DNA of 64,000 nt. It comes from Hippopus hippopus (lineage: Eukaryota > Mollusca > Bivalvia > Cardiida > Cardiidae). Under the pieces are notes generated by a model that did not search any database, was not told where the DNA came from, and saw only the letters and a list, made by a program, of their open reading frames with translations. The position numbers and the translations under genes were made by a program. The stretch is taken from assembly GCA_946811185.2 (NCBI GenBank), contig OX328106.1, positions 44,466,311-44,530,310 on the forward strand, in the 5' to 3' direction. Positions 9,311 through 18,799 of the stretch are shown one piece after another (the stretch's first letter is position 1; every line of letters begins with the position of its first letter).

Positions 9311-9440
9311 ATTAACGTTTAGGCTGCTAAGCGCGACTAGCTGACCTTTTGCGGACAGTGTAGATCAAGATCAGACTGCACAGAACGTGCAGTCTGATCT
9401 TGGATCTACACCGTCCGATAAGGAGATATATTTGCTAAAA
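9311..9440 (+). mobile_element. Family A MITE, left half and hairpin
   Basis: Begins ATTAACGTTTAGGCTGCTAA, continues GCGCGACTAGCTGACC, then a near-perfect hairpin GGACAGTGTAGATCAAGATC/GATCTTGGATCTACACCGTCC and GATAAGGAGATATATTTGCT. The right third is lost. Confidence 0.85.
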
Positions 9441-10410
9441 AAAAAAAGACAAGCACAAGAACGGAACATCAATTAATGCATTACTCATAAAAATTTAGGT
9501 TGCTTCCAGCATAAGTATCTTCAAAATGATACATAAAGCAAATTAATTTGATTACAAAAAAAGATCGGAGTTAAATGCTGTAAGACCTTTGCTTTCATTA
9601 TCATGAAAAGACGCATCAAGTGTTTGATATTCATTGCATGAATATGTAGAAAAACAACAAACGTAAGCAGTTTATATTTACATAATATTCCCACGAAATG
9701 CATAAATTACACTTTACAATAACGAAGCCACATATGCGATTGTATTATTTTGAAAAATGTACCAATCGCGTATTAACACCTTTTTTTTGTAGAAAAGGAA
9801 TCAAACTATCGTTCAGTGCCTTTGTTAAAAAAAAAAGCCTATGACAATATGGGATTTCGAACCTGATACCCTTTTAACACCAGGATTCAGATCACAGAAA
9901 CCTTATCAGTAATGAAAAGGAAACATTTGAGATAAACCATTAGAGATTTTATATACCGCTCCCTGTTGGATACTCTACAGCTAGATCAAAATAAAGACTG
10001 AATGAAGTTCCACCTGAATTCATTTGCTTTTGAAGGTATTATGGTAAGAGAAGAATTTCCTGGTAACGAGTAATTCTTCTGTTGCCGCCAGGTTTTCCTA
10101 CGAACAGATCCACAAAGTCCTATTTCATGTCGAAAATCGATGTTGTACAAGTTTGATCCCCACCAGGATCGATCGAGGTTTAAGTGTTCTTGGGCAAGAC
10201 CCATTGTACAAAGCCCTTTATACATTTTATTTAACTCGGAGCGAATCATAATACTATACTGTACCTCAACAAAATTTTAATTTTGGCTGGTGAGGTGATA
10301 GCTTTTAGCATTTGGACTTTATACATGGGGACATGGGGAGGGGGGGGGGGGGGGAAGAAACATGCATAAATATTGGAATGCGTAGTTCAGGCAAAACACA
10401 CATTATCTTC
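9441..10410. other. Intronic, little recognised
   Basis: Slit intron between the LRRCT and LRR6 exons. Around 10140-10205 the sequence TTTGATCCCCACCAGGATCG...TTCTTGGGCAAGACCC resembles the internal part of the type II SINEs, but too weakly to call. A G-run is at 10337-10354. Confidence 0.45.
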
Positions 10411-10411
10411 C

Positions 10412-10640
10412 TTAACTCTTTACCAAACGACAAAATTTTAGACTTGTCCAAATTGAAGGCATTTGCAGACAACAAAATAAACATGACTCAAAAATTGAAA
10501 CTTGACTTTAGAAGAGTAGAAAACATTGTGGAAAAAGGAGAAAATGCTGGTTACCAGCATTTTCTCATTTTCCCACAATGTTTTCAGAAGGCTTCTTCCT
10601 GTGGGTCGTAAAAACCAGGGATTGTTTGGTAAAGGGTTAA
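10412..10640 (-). mobile_element. Family B MITE, full length (reference copy)
   Basis: 229 bp bounded by TTAA on both sides, with ends TTAACTCTTTACCAAACGAC and TTGTTTGGTAAAGGGTTAA. The central hairpin (about 10520-10590) reads AACATTGTGGAAAAAGGAGA AAATGCTGGT and its mirror. The two non-hairpin halves differ (GCATTTGCAGACAACAAA versus GGGTCGTAAAAACCAGGGA). CCCTTT ends plus a TTAA target are what piggyBac-type MITEs show. There is no coding capacity. Confidence 0.92.
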
Positions 10641-10842
10641 CCCTTTACCAAACAATCCTATGTTTTTACGACTCTAAAGGAGAAATAGCTAGTTGGCCGC
10701 TGACCAGCACTTTTACTGTCTCCCATAGGGATTTTCCCTTTCCAAAAGACCAATCCCGTCATTTGAGGTACATCTTTTTTGTCAAATTCTTTCAATATGG
10801 ACGAGTTTTAAAGTTTGTCGGCGGGTAGAGTGAAAGTTTAAG
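10637..10842 (+). mobile_element. Family B MITE, joined head-to-head with its neighbour
   Basis: Starts at the TTAA that closes the previous copy, so GGTAAAGGGTTAACCCTTTACC forms a perfect palindromic junction. The hairpin has decayed (CAGCACTTTTACTG), while the right half keeps TTTTTTGTCAAATTCTTTCA. Confidence 0.8.
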
Positions 10843-10883
10843 ATTTGTTATAAAGACATTATTTTTTTTTTCAGTATACTTAC

Positions 10884-10955
10884 AGTACTTTTAATCTCGT
10901 CATGCTGGTAAACAAATTCTCCGGCAAAGTGGTTAAGTTGTTGTTATTTAACGTT
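10884..10955 (-). CDS. slit: Slit exon: LRR 6 of domain 1
   Basis: A 72-nt exon with acceptor TTTACTTTCAG and donor GTAAGTATAC. It enters and leaves in phase 2, so it codes one 24-residue leucine-rich repeat: TLNNNNLTTLPENLF, then TSMTRLKV. The conserved asparagine ladder and the L-x2-L-P consensus are intact. It aligns directly with the sixth repeat of Slit domain 1 (TLNNNNITRLSVASF as I recall it from vertebrates). Splicing it between the exons at 14301 and 9110 keeps the frame, with Leu codons split across both junctions. Confidence 0.95.
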
Positions 10956-10959
10956 CTGA

Positions 10960-11138
10960 AAGTAAATTGGTAAAACACCTGTATGAATCTTGATAATACG
11001 TATATAAGTATGATTAATGCGTATATAAATCATAACATTGAAAAATGGTACATTCAATCAAAGGTTCACATAGAAAAAGACTTCAAAAAGCGTGAAATGT
11101 GATCATGATCTTTCACCTACATGTAAATACATTTCTTT
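10960..11138. other. Intronic, no feature
   Basis: AT-rich intron just upstream of the LRR 6 acceptor. It has a small direct repeat (ACGTATATAAGTATGATTAA versus GCGTATATAAATCATAAC). Confidence 0.4.
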
Positions 11139-11380
11139 TTAACCCTTTTCCAAACAATTTCGAGTTTTAACGACCCTAAGAAGAAAGACCTATGAAAACA
11201 ATGTGGGAAATGTAGGAATTTAGAAAACAACGTGGGAAAAAGAAAAAATGCTTGTTACCAGCAGTTTCTCCTTTTCCTACGATATTTTCTATGCTTTCAA
11301 TGGCAAATTCCACAATTTGTCGTCTGTAAATCCTTTCAATTTGGACCATTCTAAACTTTTATTGCCTGGTAAAGAGTTAA
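11139..11380 (+). mobile_element. Family B MITE, full length
   Basis: TTAACCCTTTTCCAAACAAT to TGGTAAAGAGTTAA. The hairpin is weakened (AATGCTTGTTACCAGCAGTT), and a short duplication of the AAACAATGTGGGAAA arm sits at 11195-11240. Confidence 0.85.
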
Positions 11381-11561
11381 AACAAATCATGCAGAAGACG
11401 ACTAAAAACTGTATTTGTGACAATAGGAATTATCACCATGAACTGGTGTTCAGTATAATGCATGTGGATTCATAGCGGTAAAAAGAGAAATTTATCGTCC
11501 CGGACAGTTGTTTCTCCTTTTAGAAAACTCTTTTCATAAGTGACCTGCTGCAAGACTTAAA

Positions 11562-12015
11562 GGCCCGGTAGAGACCAAAAGTAAACAGTGATAATGTAAA
11601 AACGCATTTATACTTAGATCATAATATGTAAAAGTACTGAAATTACTGTACAGTGAAGATGACAATATATTATTGTACGTCGGTCCAAGTATAAGTCGCT
11701 GACAGGAAAATGAGTTTTGAAAGAAGAGCACAGCATGTGGGTGCAAACGCTCGGCTGCAGTTGATTTAAGAAATATAGATTGATTTTCAGTGAAAATTCT
11801 GAGTCGAAAAAGGGCCATAACTGTATCAAAAATATTTTGATGGTTACCTGGACGACGACGCAGAGGACGACAGGGCTGACAATATCTCAACGTTTTCTTC
11901 GAAAATAGCCTAGCTAACTAGGTAAAAAGTCGCCAGGTCCCTCTATCTTTTGTTTACATTTTACCTGGGCTTAAATTTAATTTTTTTCTGCTAGCGACTT
12001 ACACTTGGACCTAAT
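11562..12015. mobile_element. Family G palindrome split by a family F insertion
   Basis: Left part starts AAGGCCCGGTAGAGACCAAA, the same start as the copy at 45828. It ends GGTCCAAGTATAAGTCGCTGACAG-AAAA. The right part starts TTTTCTGCTAGCGACTTACA and ends CTTGGACC, the mirror of the left. Between the arms sits the family F copy (11725-11915). Nested insertion is the simplest reading. Confidence 0.7.
11725..11915 (+). mobile_element. Family F repeat, copy 1
   Basis: Starts AAGAGCACAGCATGTGGGTG and includes AGGGCCATAACTGTATCAAA, ATATTTTGATGGTTACCTGG and ACGACGCAGAGGACGACAGG. Ends CGAAAATAGCCTAGCTAA. It aligns end to end with the longer copy at 12720. No ORF; class unknown. Confidence 0.8.
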
Positions 12016-12460
12016 GAACAATAACAGATTGCCATCCTCACAATAATTTCCATGTTTTAAATAGTATGATTTAAATTCAAATGCATTTTTTGCTACTACT
12101 TGGCATTGAAAGAGTTCTCCTCGACTTTCTGCACGCCTACAAGCGGTAAAGGTCACTTTGAACAGCGGTATTTTCTTTACATAATCAATCAAGTAGATTA
12201 TCGCTTATTTGACAGGGGTAGTCATATATATCGGGTACGCATGCCCGACCCTGCCGTGGGCTATCTTTCTGTCTATCACTTTCTATAATATATTTCTAAT
12301 GACCGGCACGTGTAAATGGACTCACGGCATATAAAAATGGTTGAAAAAAAGGAAAAGTTATTTTGATGAGAAAAGAATATTCTTGACAAGTTCTATCTAG
12401 TTTTTAAACTATCAAAAAGTCTCGCAACCAGCACTACGAAAACATATTTAAAGGCAATAA
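12016..12460. other. Intronic, no feature
   Basis: Continuation of sequence outside the family G arm. The open frames here show no family similarity or splice context. Confidence 0.45.
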
Positions 12461-12719
12461 AGAATGTTGTGAAAACATTAATACAAAATATTGGTGAGAA
12501 AAGGAACGATTCCATTTAAAACCCTATTGCTTTTTTTCCGACAATGACTTAGAAAGCTGTCGTCGTCACGGGTGTAAAAAGTCATTCTTTTAAAAGAACT
12601 GCTAAATTATAAGCCTGTCCATATAACTATTTTAGACTGGAGGTGCAGGAAAATTTACCGTCGAGACATTATACTCTCCGCGATTTAAAATAAATGGCAA
12701 GACACGGTAAGACTTTGAA

Positions 12720-12972
12720 AAACAAGAGCACCGCATGTGGGTGCCAGCCCTCGGCTTCATGTGCTTTTTTTTTAAAAAAGGGGCATAGCTGTGTCGAAAA
12801 TATTTTGATGGATACCTGCCTCGGCTGTATGGGTTATCCAACTCCAAGTTTGAAGTAAATATCTTTAGAAATAAGAGAGATTACAAAATGTCCAAATGTC
12901 CAGACTACGACGCAGACGACGACAGGGCTATGGCAATACCTCGACCTTTTCATCGAAAACAGCCAAGCTAAA
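12720..12972 (+). mobile_element. Family F repeat, copy 2 (longer)
   Basis: AACAAGAGCACCGCATGTGG at the start, GGGGCATAGCTGTGTCGAAA inside, and CAGACGACGACAGGGCTATG then CGAAAACAGCCAAGCTAA at the end. It has about 65 bp (12815-12885) absent from copy 1. Confidence 0.8.
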
Positions 12973-13151
12973 AATAAAAAGTTTGACTCTTTTTCTCCCA
13001 TTGTTGCCGAAATGATCGCGAAAACAGGAACATGACTGACTTGGAATATTATATCAGAACAAAACAAAAAAAAAACGTGTGAATAATTCGATGCCCTACT
13101 GAAGTATTTTGTATACTGTAATCATCACGAACATTGTATTTTCAAAATCAC

Positions 13152-13375
13152 TTAACTCTTTACCAGACAGAAAAAAATAAACTGAACTGAAAACATTTGC
13201 AGACGACTAATTAAACGTGGCCAAAATGATGGTATAGGTCTTTGAAGGGATAGAAAACATTGTCTGAAAAGGAGAAAATATTGGTTACCAGCATTTTCTC
13301 CTTTTTCCACAATGTTTTCAAATGCTGTCTTCGTCAGGGTCGTTATAATTCAGGATTGTGTGGTAAAAGGATTAA
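13152..13375 (-). mobile_element. Family B MITE, full length
   Basis: TTAACTCTTTACCAGACAGA to GTGTGGTAAAAGGATTAA. Hairpin GAGAAAATATTGGTTACCAG with one arm mismatch. Confidence 0.88.
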
Positions 13376-13379
13376 AGGG

Positions 13380-13915
13380 GGAGGAGATTAGCGCTTGGTT
13401 ATCATAATTTATTATATTTCATCACATGCTTGAACGTTCGTCCGTTTGTCTCTGTGTCTACAATATCTATGACTTTCTCTCATAGGTTGAATTACTCCCT
13501 CCGCCACCTCCCACATTTCATAAATGTTTAAACGTAAAGTCAATTATAATTTATAACCTTATATTAAACAACCGGGTTGACTCGTAATTACCACGTTTAT
13601 AGAGCGAGTTGGAAATTACCCCAGTTTTCCTGCACTTCACCTTTCTCTAATCATACAAGTGTTATATTTATCGTTTATATATCTAAAAATGTTTTGTATA
13701 AAACATCTGTCGATAAAATAAATCACTTTTTTCCCTGATTTTAGCTACGATATTTCTACTTTCTTCTTACATATCTCCACAGATGTAAGTATGGAAGAGC
13801 GAAAGGGCCAGTGTTGTTTTGGGATTTGTTTCTAATTTTCAATCGAGTTACTTCCCACTGAAATAATTATGTTGCAAAGGAAAGGTCAGTTTGCCTTAAA
13901 GACCTTACTCAAACA
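13380..13915. other. Intronic, no feature
   Basis: AT-rich Slit intron between the LRR 6 and LRR 5 exons. No recognised repeat or exon. Confidence 0.5.
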
Positions 13916-13917
13916 TA

Positions 13918-14158
13918 TAAGCCATACTCTGTGAAAAAAAGTATCGACCCAGGTCAGCCTGTGCAGCCGCGCAGGCTGACCTGGGTCGATACTTTTTACT
14001 ATCCCTAACTTTTCTGCATGTCAAAGGACCAGTCTACCTCGTGTTTCAGACGATTGTTAGACACAGCCAATTTTACGCGTCCATAACTATGTGATGACTG
14101 CTTGGTATAATGCATAACGGAGACGAATAAGACCACTTTTTGCCAAAGCACCACTCAG
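13918..14158 (+). mobile_element. Family C MITE
   Basis: Hairpin ACCCAGGTCAGCCTGTGCAG/CGCAGGCTGACCTGGGT inside AAAGTATCGA arms. The right half has CGTGTTTCAGACGATTGTTA and CATAACTATGTGATGACT. Terminal TGAGCC has drifted at both ends. Lies about 140 bp from the LRR 5 donor. Confidence 0.85.
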
Positions 14159-14300
14159 ATCTTTTTTTTTTTAATCGGATTCAGGCATTTTTTGTTGTTC
14201 ACTCTTCACATTTATACCTAATTTGGTGACACTCAGATGTACGATTAAAATAAATACATAAAACTTTGTAGATTTTAAAATAGCCAAATTGCATACTTAC

Positions 14301-14372
14301 AAATACATCATATCTTGCAAACCGGAAATGGTTTCATCAGCAATACACGTGATCTCATTATGATCGAGTTGT
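14301..14372 (-). CDS. slit: Slit exon: LRR 5 of domain 1
   Basis: A 72-nt exon with acceptor ATCTCTTTCCAG and donor GTAAGTATGC, phase 2 on both sides. It encodes one repeat, QLDHNEITCIADETIS then GLQDMMYL. The match to Slit domain 1 repeat 5 is the clearest in the gene: as I recall, the vertebrate repeat reads LQLDYNQISCIEDGAF. The cysteine after the I-T/S position is shared. The incoming Leu codon is split with the exon at 19424 and the outgoing one with the exon at 10955. Confidence 0.95.
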
Positions 14373-14724
14373 CTGGAAAGAGATATAGCAATTAGTATAA
14401 TCAAGTTTACCCCTCATGGACAGTCAGAAAGGAGTCTTTTTCCACAATGCAATCAAACAAATGACATTACTTCCTGTGGCAATCGTTTCTGTTTTTAGAT
14501 AAATATTTACAGTCCGTAACACAGACCTAGTGAGGGCTATTTGTTTGGTCAGAATATTTCACAATACCCCACACAATATAGATCCAAGATTATGGTCTGT
14601 GAGGTCTGATCTGCGGATAGTGTGTGAAAAAACACCAAACATTGTGCTTAGTACCCCGAGGTCGAGATTCACACAAACAGCACTTAAGTATCATTTTAAC
14701 TCTCTTTTTGCTTGAGCATGACCT

Positions 14725-14953
14725 TTAACCCTTTGTGAGACGACAAATTTCTAGGCTTGTCCTGTTTGAAAGCAAATGCAGATGAAAAAAATGAAAATGC
14801 CTCAATTGATTGGATTCGTCTTTGGTAGGGTTGAAAACATTGTGGAAAAGGAGAAAATGCTGGTTACCAGCATTTTCTCCTTTTCCCACAATGTTTTCAA
14901 AAGCTTCTCTCTACTCGGTCGTTAAAACTCTGAGTTGTGTGGATAAGGTTTAA
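14725..14953 (-). mobile_element. Family B MITE, full length
   Basis: 229 bp, TTAACCCTTTGTGAGACGAC to GTGTGGATAAGGTTTAA. Perfect central hairpin AAAGGAGAAAATGCTGGTTA and mirror. Confidence 0.9.
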
Positions 14954-15351
14954 TAAATGCTGATTGTATTTTATATAGGCCTACATGTACATACACACAC
15001 CAAGGAATTTATGAATTTACATTATTCTACTTCGGAAACAATACCAAGTATAGATGATTTCAACGAGCAATCTATTCATGAGCCCTGTAATTTCTTTTTA
15101 TCACAGTATATCCAAACCTAATCTTACGGAAATGGACAGATTATGAAAAAAAAAAAACTTAATTTGCTGCAAGAAAGTAAAACAACAGGCCAGGACCAAA
15201 CAGTATTTAGTCCAGTGACAACCCCATGCACATTGTATTGCCATATAGGATAAAACCAATCTAAGACTTCGAAGTATCTTCCCAAATTAACCTTCCATAC
15301 ACACAGTGGTGCCAGTGGGAAATAAACCAAGCTAGGGCCCCACAGCATCTA

Positions 15352-15598
15352 ACTCAACGATAGCTGATTGGTTAAAGGGTACATTTACGCCGCTTTCAAC
15401 ATTATTTCAGTCATATCACGGCGACAACTCATATATTCAAGTACTTGTTGGGTTCCACCAGTACTAGGCTATGGCTCTTAAGTGCCTTGTCAAAGGATAC
15501 TCCAACAAAAAGCCTAGCTGATAAACTGAGGCTCAAACCCGGAACCTCCAGGTCACGACTCCTACATCTTACCAATTAGCTACGCAGGACTCCTCTCA
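15352..15598 (-). mobile_element. tRNA-derived SINE, type II, inside minisatellite
   Basis: On the minus strand: GAGTCCTGCGTAGCTAATTG (box A), GGTTCCGGGTTTGAGCCTC (box B), body, then the common 3' domain ending GCGGCGTAAATG. Flanks TCAACGATAG and TCAATGACAG agree at 8 of 10 positions and look like an aged target-site duplication within the minisatellite unit. Confidence 0.88.
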
Positions 15599-16202
15599 AT
15601 GACAGTCCCGTACAACTTGAACTGCCACAGAAGATAAACCTAGACTTGAATCCCAGGGTATCAAACACAATGATACTCCCGTGCAACTTGTGATGCCAAT
15701 AGAAATAAAACAAGGCTAGAACTCAAAAGAATCCTACCAAATGATACTGCTATACACATTGTACTGCCAGTGGAGATAAAAGCAGGCTCCTTCCCATAAT
15801 ATCTAACCCAATGACACACCAATACACATATAAACGAACATTGGGGATAAAACCGGGCTAGCAACCTGTTAAAACAAGGCTAGGGCTTTACAGTATTCTG
15901 CGCAATGGTACTCAAGTACACCTGGTCCGGCTGGATGGGATAAAACAACATCTGGGCCTCTATGTATCATGCCTATTGCCTTTTCCATACATATGGTACT
16001 ACCAGTGGAGAAAAAACCAGGCAAGGACTACCACAGTATCTTACCCCATGATTTTCCCATGTATCGGTTGCTGCCAGAGAGAACAAAACTAGGCCATAGT
16101 CCACATTATCTTGCCCAAAGATTCTCTATGTACCAACTGCTGAATGAGGAATAAAACCAGACTAAGGTCCCACAATATCTTGCTCAGTGATTCTCCCATA
16201 TG

Positions 16203-16240
16203 TAGAAAACATTGTGGGAAAAGCAAAAGATGCTTCAGAG
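16203..16240. repeat. Family B-like motif inside minisatellite
   Basis: GTAGAAAACATTGTGGGAAA followed by AGCAAAAGATGCTTC replaces part of a minisatellite unit. It keeps the outer arm of the family B hairpin only. Confidence 0.5.
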
Positions 16241-16325
16241 GGGATGAAACCAGGATAAAGCCGAACAGTATTCTGTCTCACCTGGTACTGCTAGTAGGGA
16301 TTAAGCTAGGCTAGAAGCGCACAGT

Positions 16326-16635
16326 TCTAGTTCTTTATTTTTTTTTTCGTTTTACAAAATTAATGGACACAAACAAAGTGCATTGTTAGCCAGTAAAAAT
16401 TAAAGGAAAGAAATGTTTCTTTATGTACATGATTAAACACGTGAATAAACTCTGTATTTTGCTTTATTGGCTAATGCATGCGAAGAATTCGTAACAGTAT
16501 AGCGAGGTATTTAAGTGGTTGGGTTTCGGGAAGTCTCCTAAGTTTTTTCCAATATAAAAGGGTATTTAACTGACTAATTAATGAAATATTTGTCCGTCAT
16601 TTCGTGTTATACCGACGGCAATGCATTAGGGTTGT
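16326..16635. other. Intronic, no feature
   Basis: AT-rich sequence between the minisatellite and a family A core. Nothing assignable. Confidence 0.45.
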
Positions 16636-16639
16636 TAAA

Positions 16640-16702
16640 CATTGTGGATCAGGAAATCAGACTGCACAAAACGTGCAGTCTGATCTTGTATCGATACCAT
16701 CT
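16640..16702. mobile_element. Family A hairpin core
   Basis: GAAATCAGACTGCACAAAACGTGC with mirror GCAGTCTGATCTTGTATCGA. No flanking halves. Confidence 0.7.
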
Positions 16703-16944
16703 GAATTTTTGTGAGATATTTTTTTTTTACAAAGGCCTAGAAATTGTATTTTTCTAGTACTTGATCCTGAAAGAACATGTTTGATTCAATGAAATGCGAA
16801 TTGCAAATGAAGTTAAAGATTACACCGGTTTCGGGTATCATTAAAATGTAAGCTCAGTTCTTTTTGATACTAGAGATGGGGTCCTTTTAATTCACGTGAA
16901 ACCTCCAAAATTGATAGAATTTTTCGCGGTTTATGTGGGAGTTT

Positions 16945-17170
16945 CTTCACCAAAAGACAAATTTTATATAAGTTCCCATTGAACGCATTTGTAGACGGTA
17001 CTTTAAATGTAATTTAAATGATGCAATTCATCTAAGAAAGATAAATTAGCATGGCGGAGAAAGAAAAAAGTATTAGTTTACGAGCAGGTTCTCTTTTTTT
17101 TCACATGTTTTTCCTCAAAAGTTTTCTTCCCCAGGATCGTAAAAACAATGGATCGTTTGGTAAAGGGTAA
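16945..17170 (-). mobile_element. Family B MITE, degenerate
   Basis: ACCAAAAGACAAATTTTATA, GAACGCATTTGTAGACGG and GATCGTAAAAACAATGGATC then GTTTGGTAAAGGGTAA mark the two halves. The hairpin core is lost. Confidence 0.65.
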
Positions 17171-17377
17171 CGGTAGCTTTTTTTTTATTCCCTTCCCCCT
17201 ACACTTTTTTTCTACGCTTTTCCCTTTCTGTGGCGAAAAACAACAAAATGGCACGAATTTTTGTCGATTGAATTTAATGTTGGTTTACATGTACCTTTTT
17301 GCTAAATAACAAAACCATTAGATTGCTCCTAATTCAAAACAGTTGCACAGGATGAATAAAATGTAGCTTAAAAAAAA

Positions 17378-17481
17378 ACTTTGTGGAAATGGTTAACAGC
17401 ATTTTCTCCTTTTCCCGCATTATTTTCAAAAGCCTTCTTTGTCAGGGTTGTTTAAACTCGGGATCGTTAAGTAAAAGGGAT
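17378..17481 (-). mobile_element. Family B MITE, half copy
   Basis: GGTTAACAGCATTTTCTCCT, then AGGGTTGTTTAAACTCGGGA. Only the right half plus one hairpin arm. Confidence 0.7.
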
Positions 17482-17525
17482 CTCGATATGCAACATCCGA
17501 GTTAATGTATTATTTCCTATATATA

Positions 17526-17789
17526 TGAGCCGCGCTCTGTGAAAAGGGGGCTTAATGCATCTGCGAAAAGTTTCGACCCAGGTCAGCCTGCGCAGTCCGC
17601 GCAGGCTGACCTGGGCCGAAACTTTTCGCTACTGGTCGATTTTCTGCATGTCAAAGGATCAGTCTACCTCATGATTGAGTCGGTTGTTAAAAAAAAGTGG
17701 CTATTATGGATCCATAAGTATGTGATGGCTTTCCTGGTATGATGGATTACGGAGATGCATTAAGCCCCCTTTTGCCAGAGCACGGCTCA
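17526..17789 (+). mobile_element. Family C MITE, full length (reference copy)
   Basis: 264 bp with TIRs TGAGCCGCGCTCTGTGAAAA and GCCAGAGCACGGCTCA. Off-centre hairpin GACCCAGGTCAGCCTGCGCA/GCGCAGGCTGACCTGGGCC at about 17575-17630. The long right half carries GATTGAGTCGGTTGTTA, ATCCATAAGTATGTGATGGC and GGAGATGCATTAAGCCCC. ATAT flanks both ends. No ORF. Confidence 0.92.
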
Positions 17790-17915
17790 TATATACAAAT
17801 CATTAGACTATTCAACGTACGTACGTGTGAAAAAAGAAATATTTGTATAACAATGGAAGATCCCTATAAATAATACCTTCCAAACAGGCTTCATTAGCCT
17901 TTCTACTTATACGTA

Positions 17916-18177
17916 TGATCCATGCTTTGTGAAAAGAGGGTTAATACATCTGCAAAAAGTATCGACTCAGGTCAGCCTGCGTTGTCCGCGCAGGCTGATC
18001 TGTGTCGATACTTTTTGCTATAGGTCAATTTTCTGCATTTCTAATGACCACTCTACCTAATGATTCAGTTGGTTGTTAGAGAAAATGGATTTTATTGATC
18101 CGTACCTATATGATGACTTGCTTGGTAAGATACATCACAGAGATGCATCAAACCCCCCTATGCCAGAGCATGGCTCA
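17916..18177 (+). mobile_element. Family C MITE, full length
   Basis: 262 bp, TGATCCATGCTTTGTGAAAA to GCCAGAGCATGGCTCA. Hairpin with a GTTGTCC centre. Confidence 0.9.
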
Positions 18178-18187
18178 TATTTATATG

Positions 18188-18345
18188 CTTGTTTGGTGCC
18201 TAACGCCGTTCTCAACATCATTTCAGTAACATTACGGTGATCATTGCACCTCCCTATGCTTTCCTAAAGTTTCTTTTCGTACATCACTCTTTCCATGTCA
18301 AAGGCTGCTTTTCTATGTTAACATCGTTGAAACAGTATTGGCAGT
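18188..18345 (-). mobile_element. SINE 3' fragment, type I
   Basis: CCTAACGCCGTTCTCAACAT, TCAGTAACATTACGGTGATC, and TTTCCATGTCAAAGGCTGC match the 3' two-thirds of the SINE at 5058. The tRNA-like head is absent. Confidence 0.7.
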
Positions 18346-18531
18346 TTTGAGACAAAATGCAGAAACTACATGTGCGAACATTTGCTTATTACAAACAAAA
18401 TGCATTACTTTTTTTTTCCCCTGTATGTCTTAATCTAATCGTTGATCCTTCAAATTGGAAGATATAATTATGAGGATACAAGTTAATATCTACAAATGGA
18501 AGTATACCCTTGAATTAGAAAGAAAACGGTT

Positions 18532-18795
18532 TGAGCCGTGCTATGGCAAAAAGGGGTTTAATGTATCTTTGTATTGCATGCCCAAAGCAAGACATCACAT
18601 AATCATGGACCCATAAAATCCATTTTGTCTAACAACCGACTGAATCATGAGCTAGAATGGAACTGTGACACGCAGAACAATTGACTAATAGTAAAAAGTT
18701 TCGACCCATATCAGCCTGCGCGGACTGCGCAGGCTGATATGGGTCGAAACTTTTTTGCAGATGCAACAAACACCTTTTTCACAGAGCATGGCTCA
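18532..18795 (-). mobile_element. Family C MITE, full length
   Basis: 264 bp, TGAGCCGTGCTATGGCAAAA to CACAGAGCATGGCTCA, opposite orientation to the two preceding copies. Hairpin ACCCATATCAGCCTGCGCGG is perfect. Confidence 0.92.
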
Positions 18796-18799
18796 TTTA

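Larger units (their letters stand above)
15180..16325. repeat. Degenerate ~80-bp minisatellite
   Basis: A loosely repeated unit of roughly 75-90 bp recurs about ten times. Each unit carries 'CCACAGTATCTTACCCAATG', 'ATTCTCCCATACACATTG', 'TACTGCCAGTGGAGATAAAA' and 'CCAGGCTAGGG' in that order. Copies are 70-80 percent alike by eye. The array is interrupted by a SINE (15352-15598) and contains a family B-like motif (16203-16240). No open frame persists through it. Confidence 0.8.
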
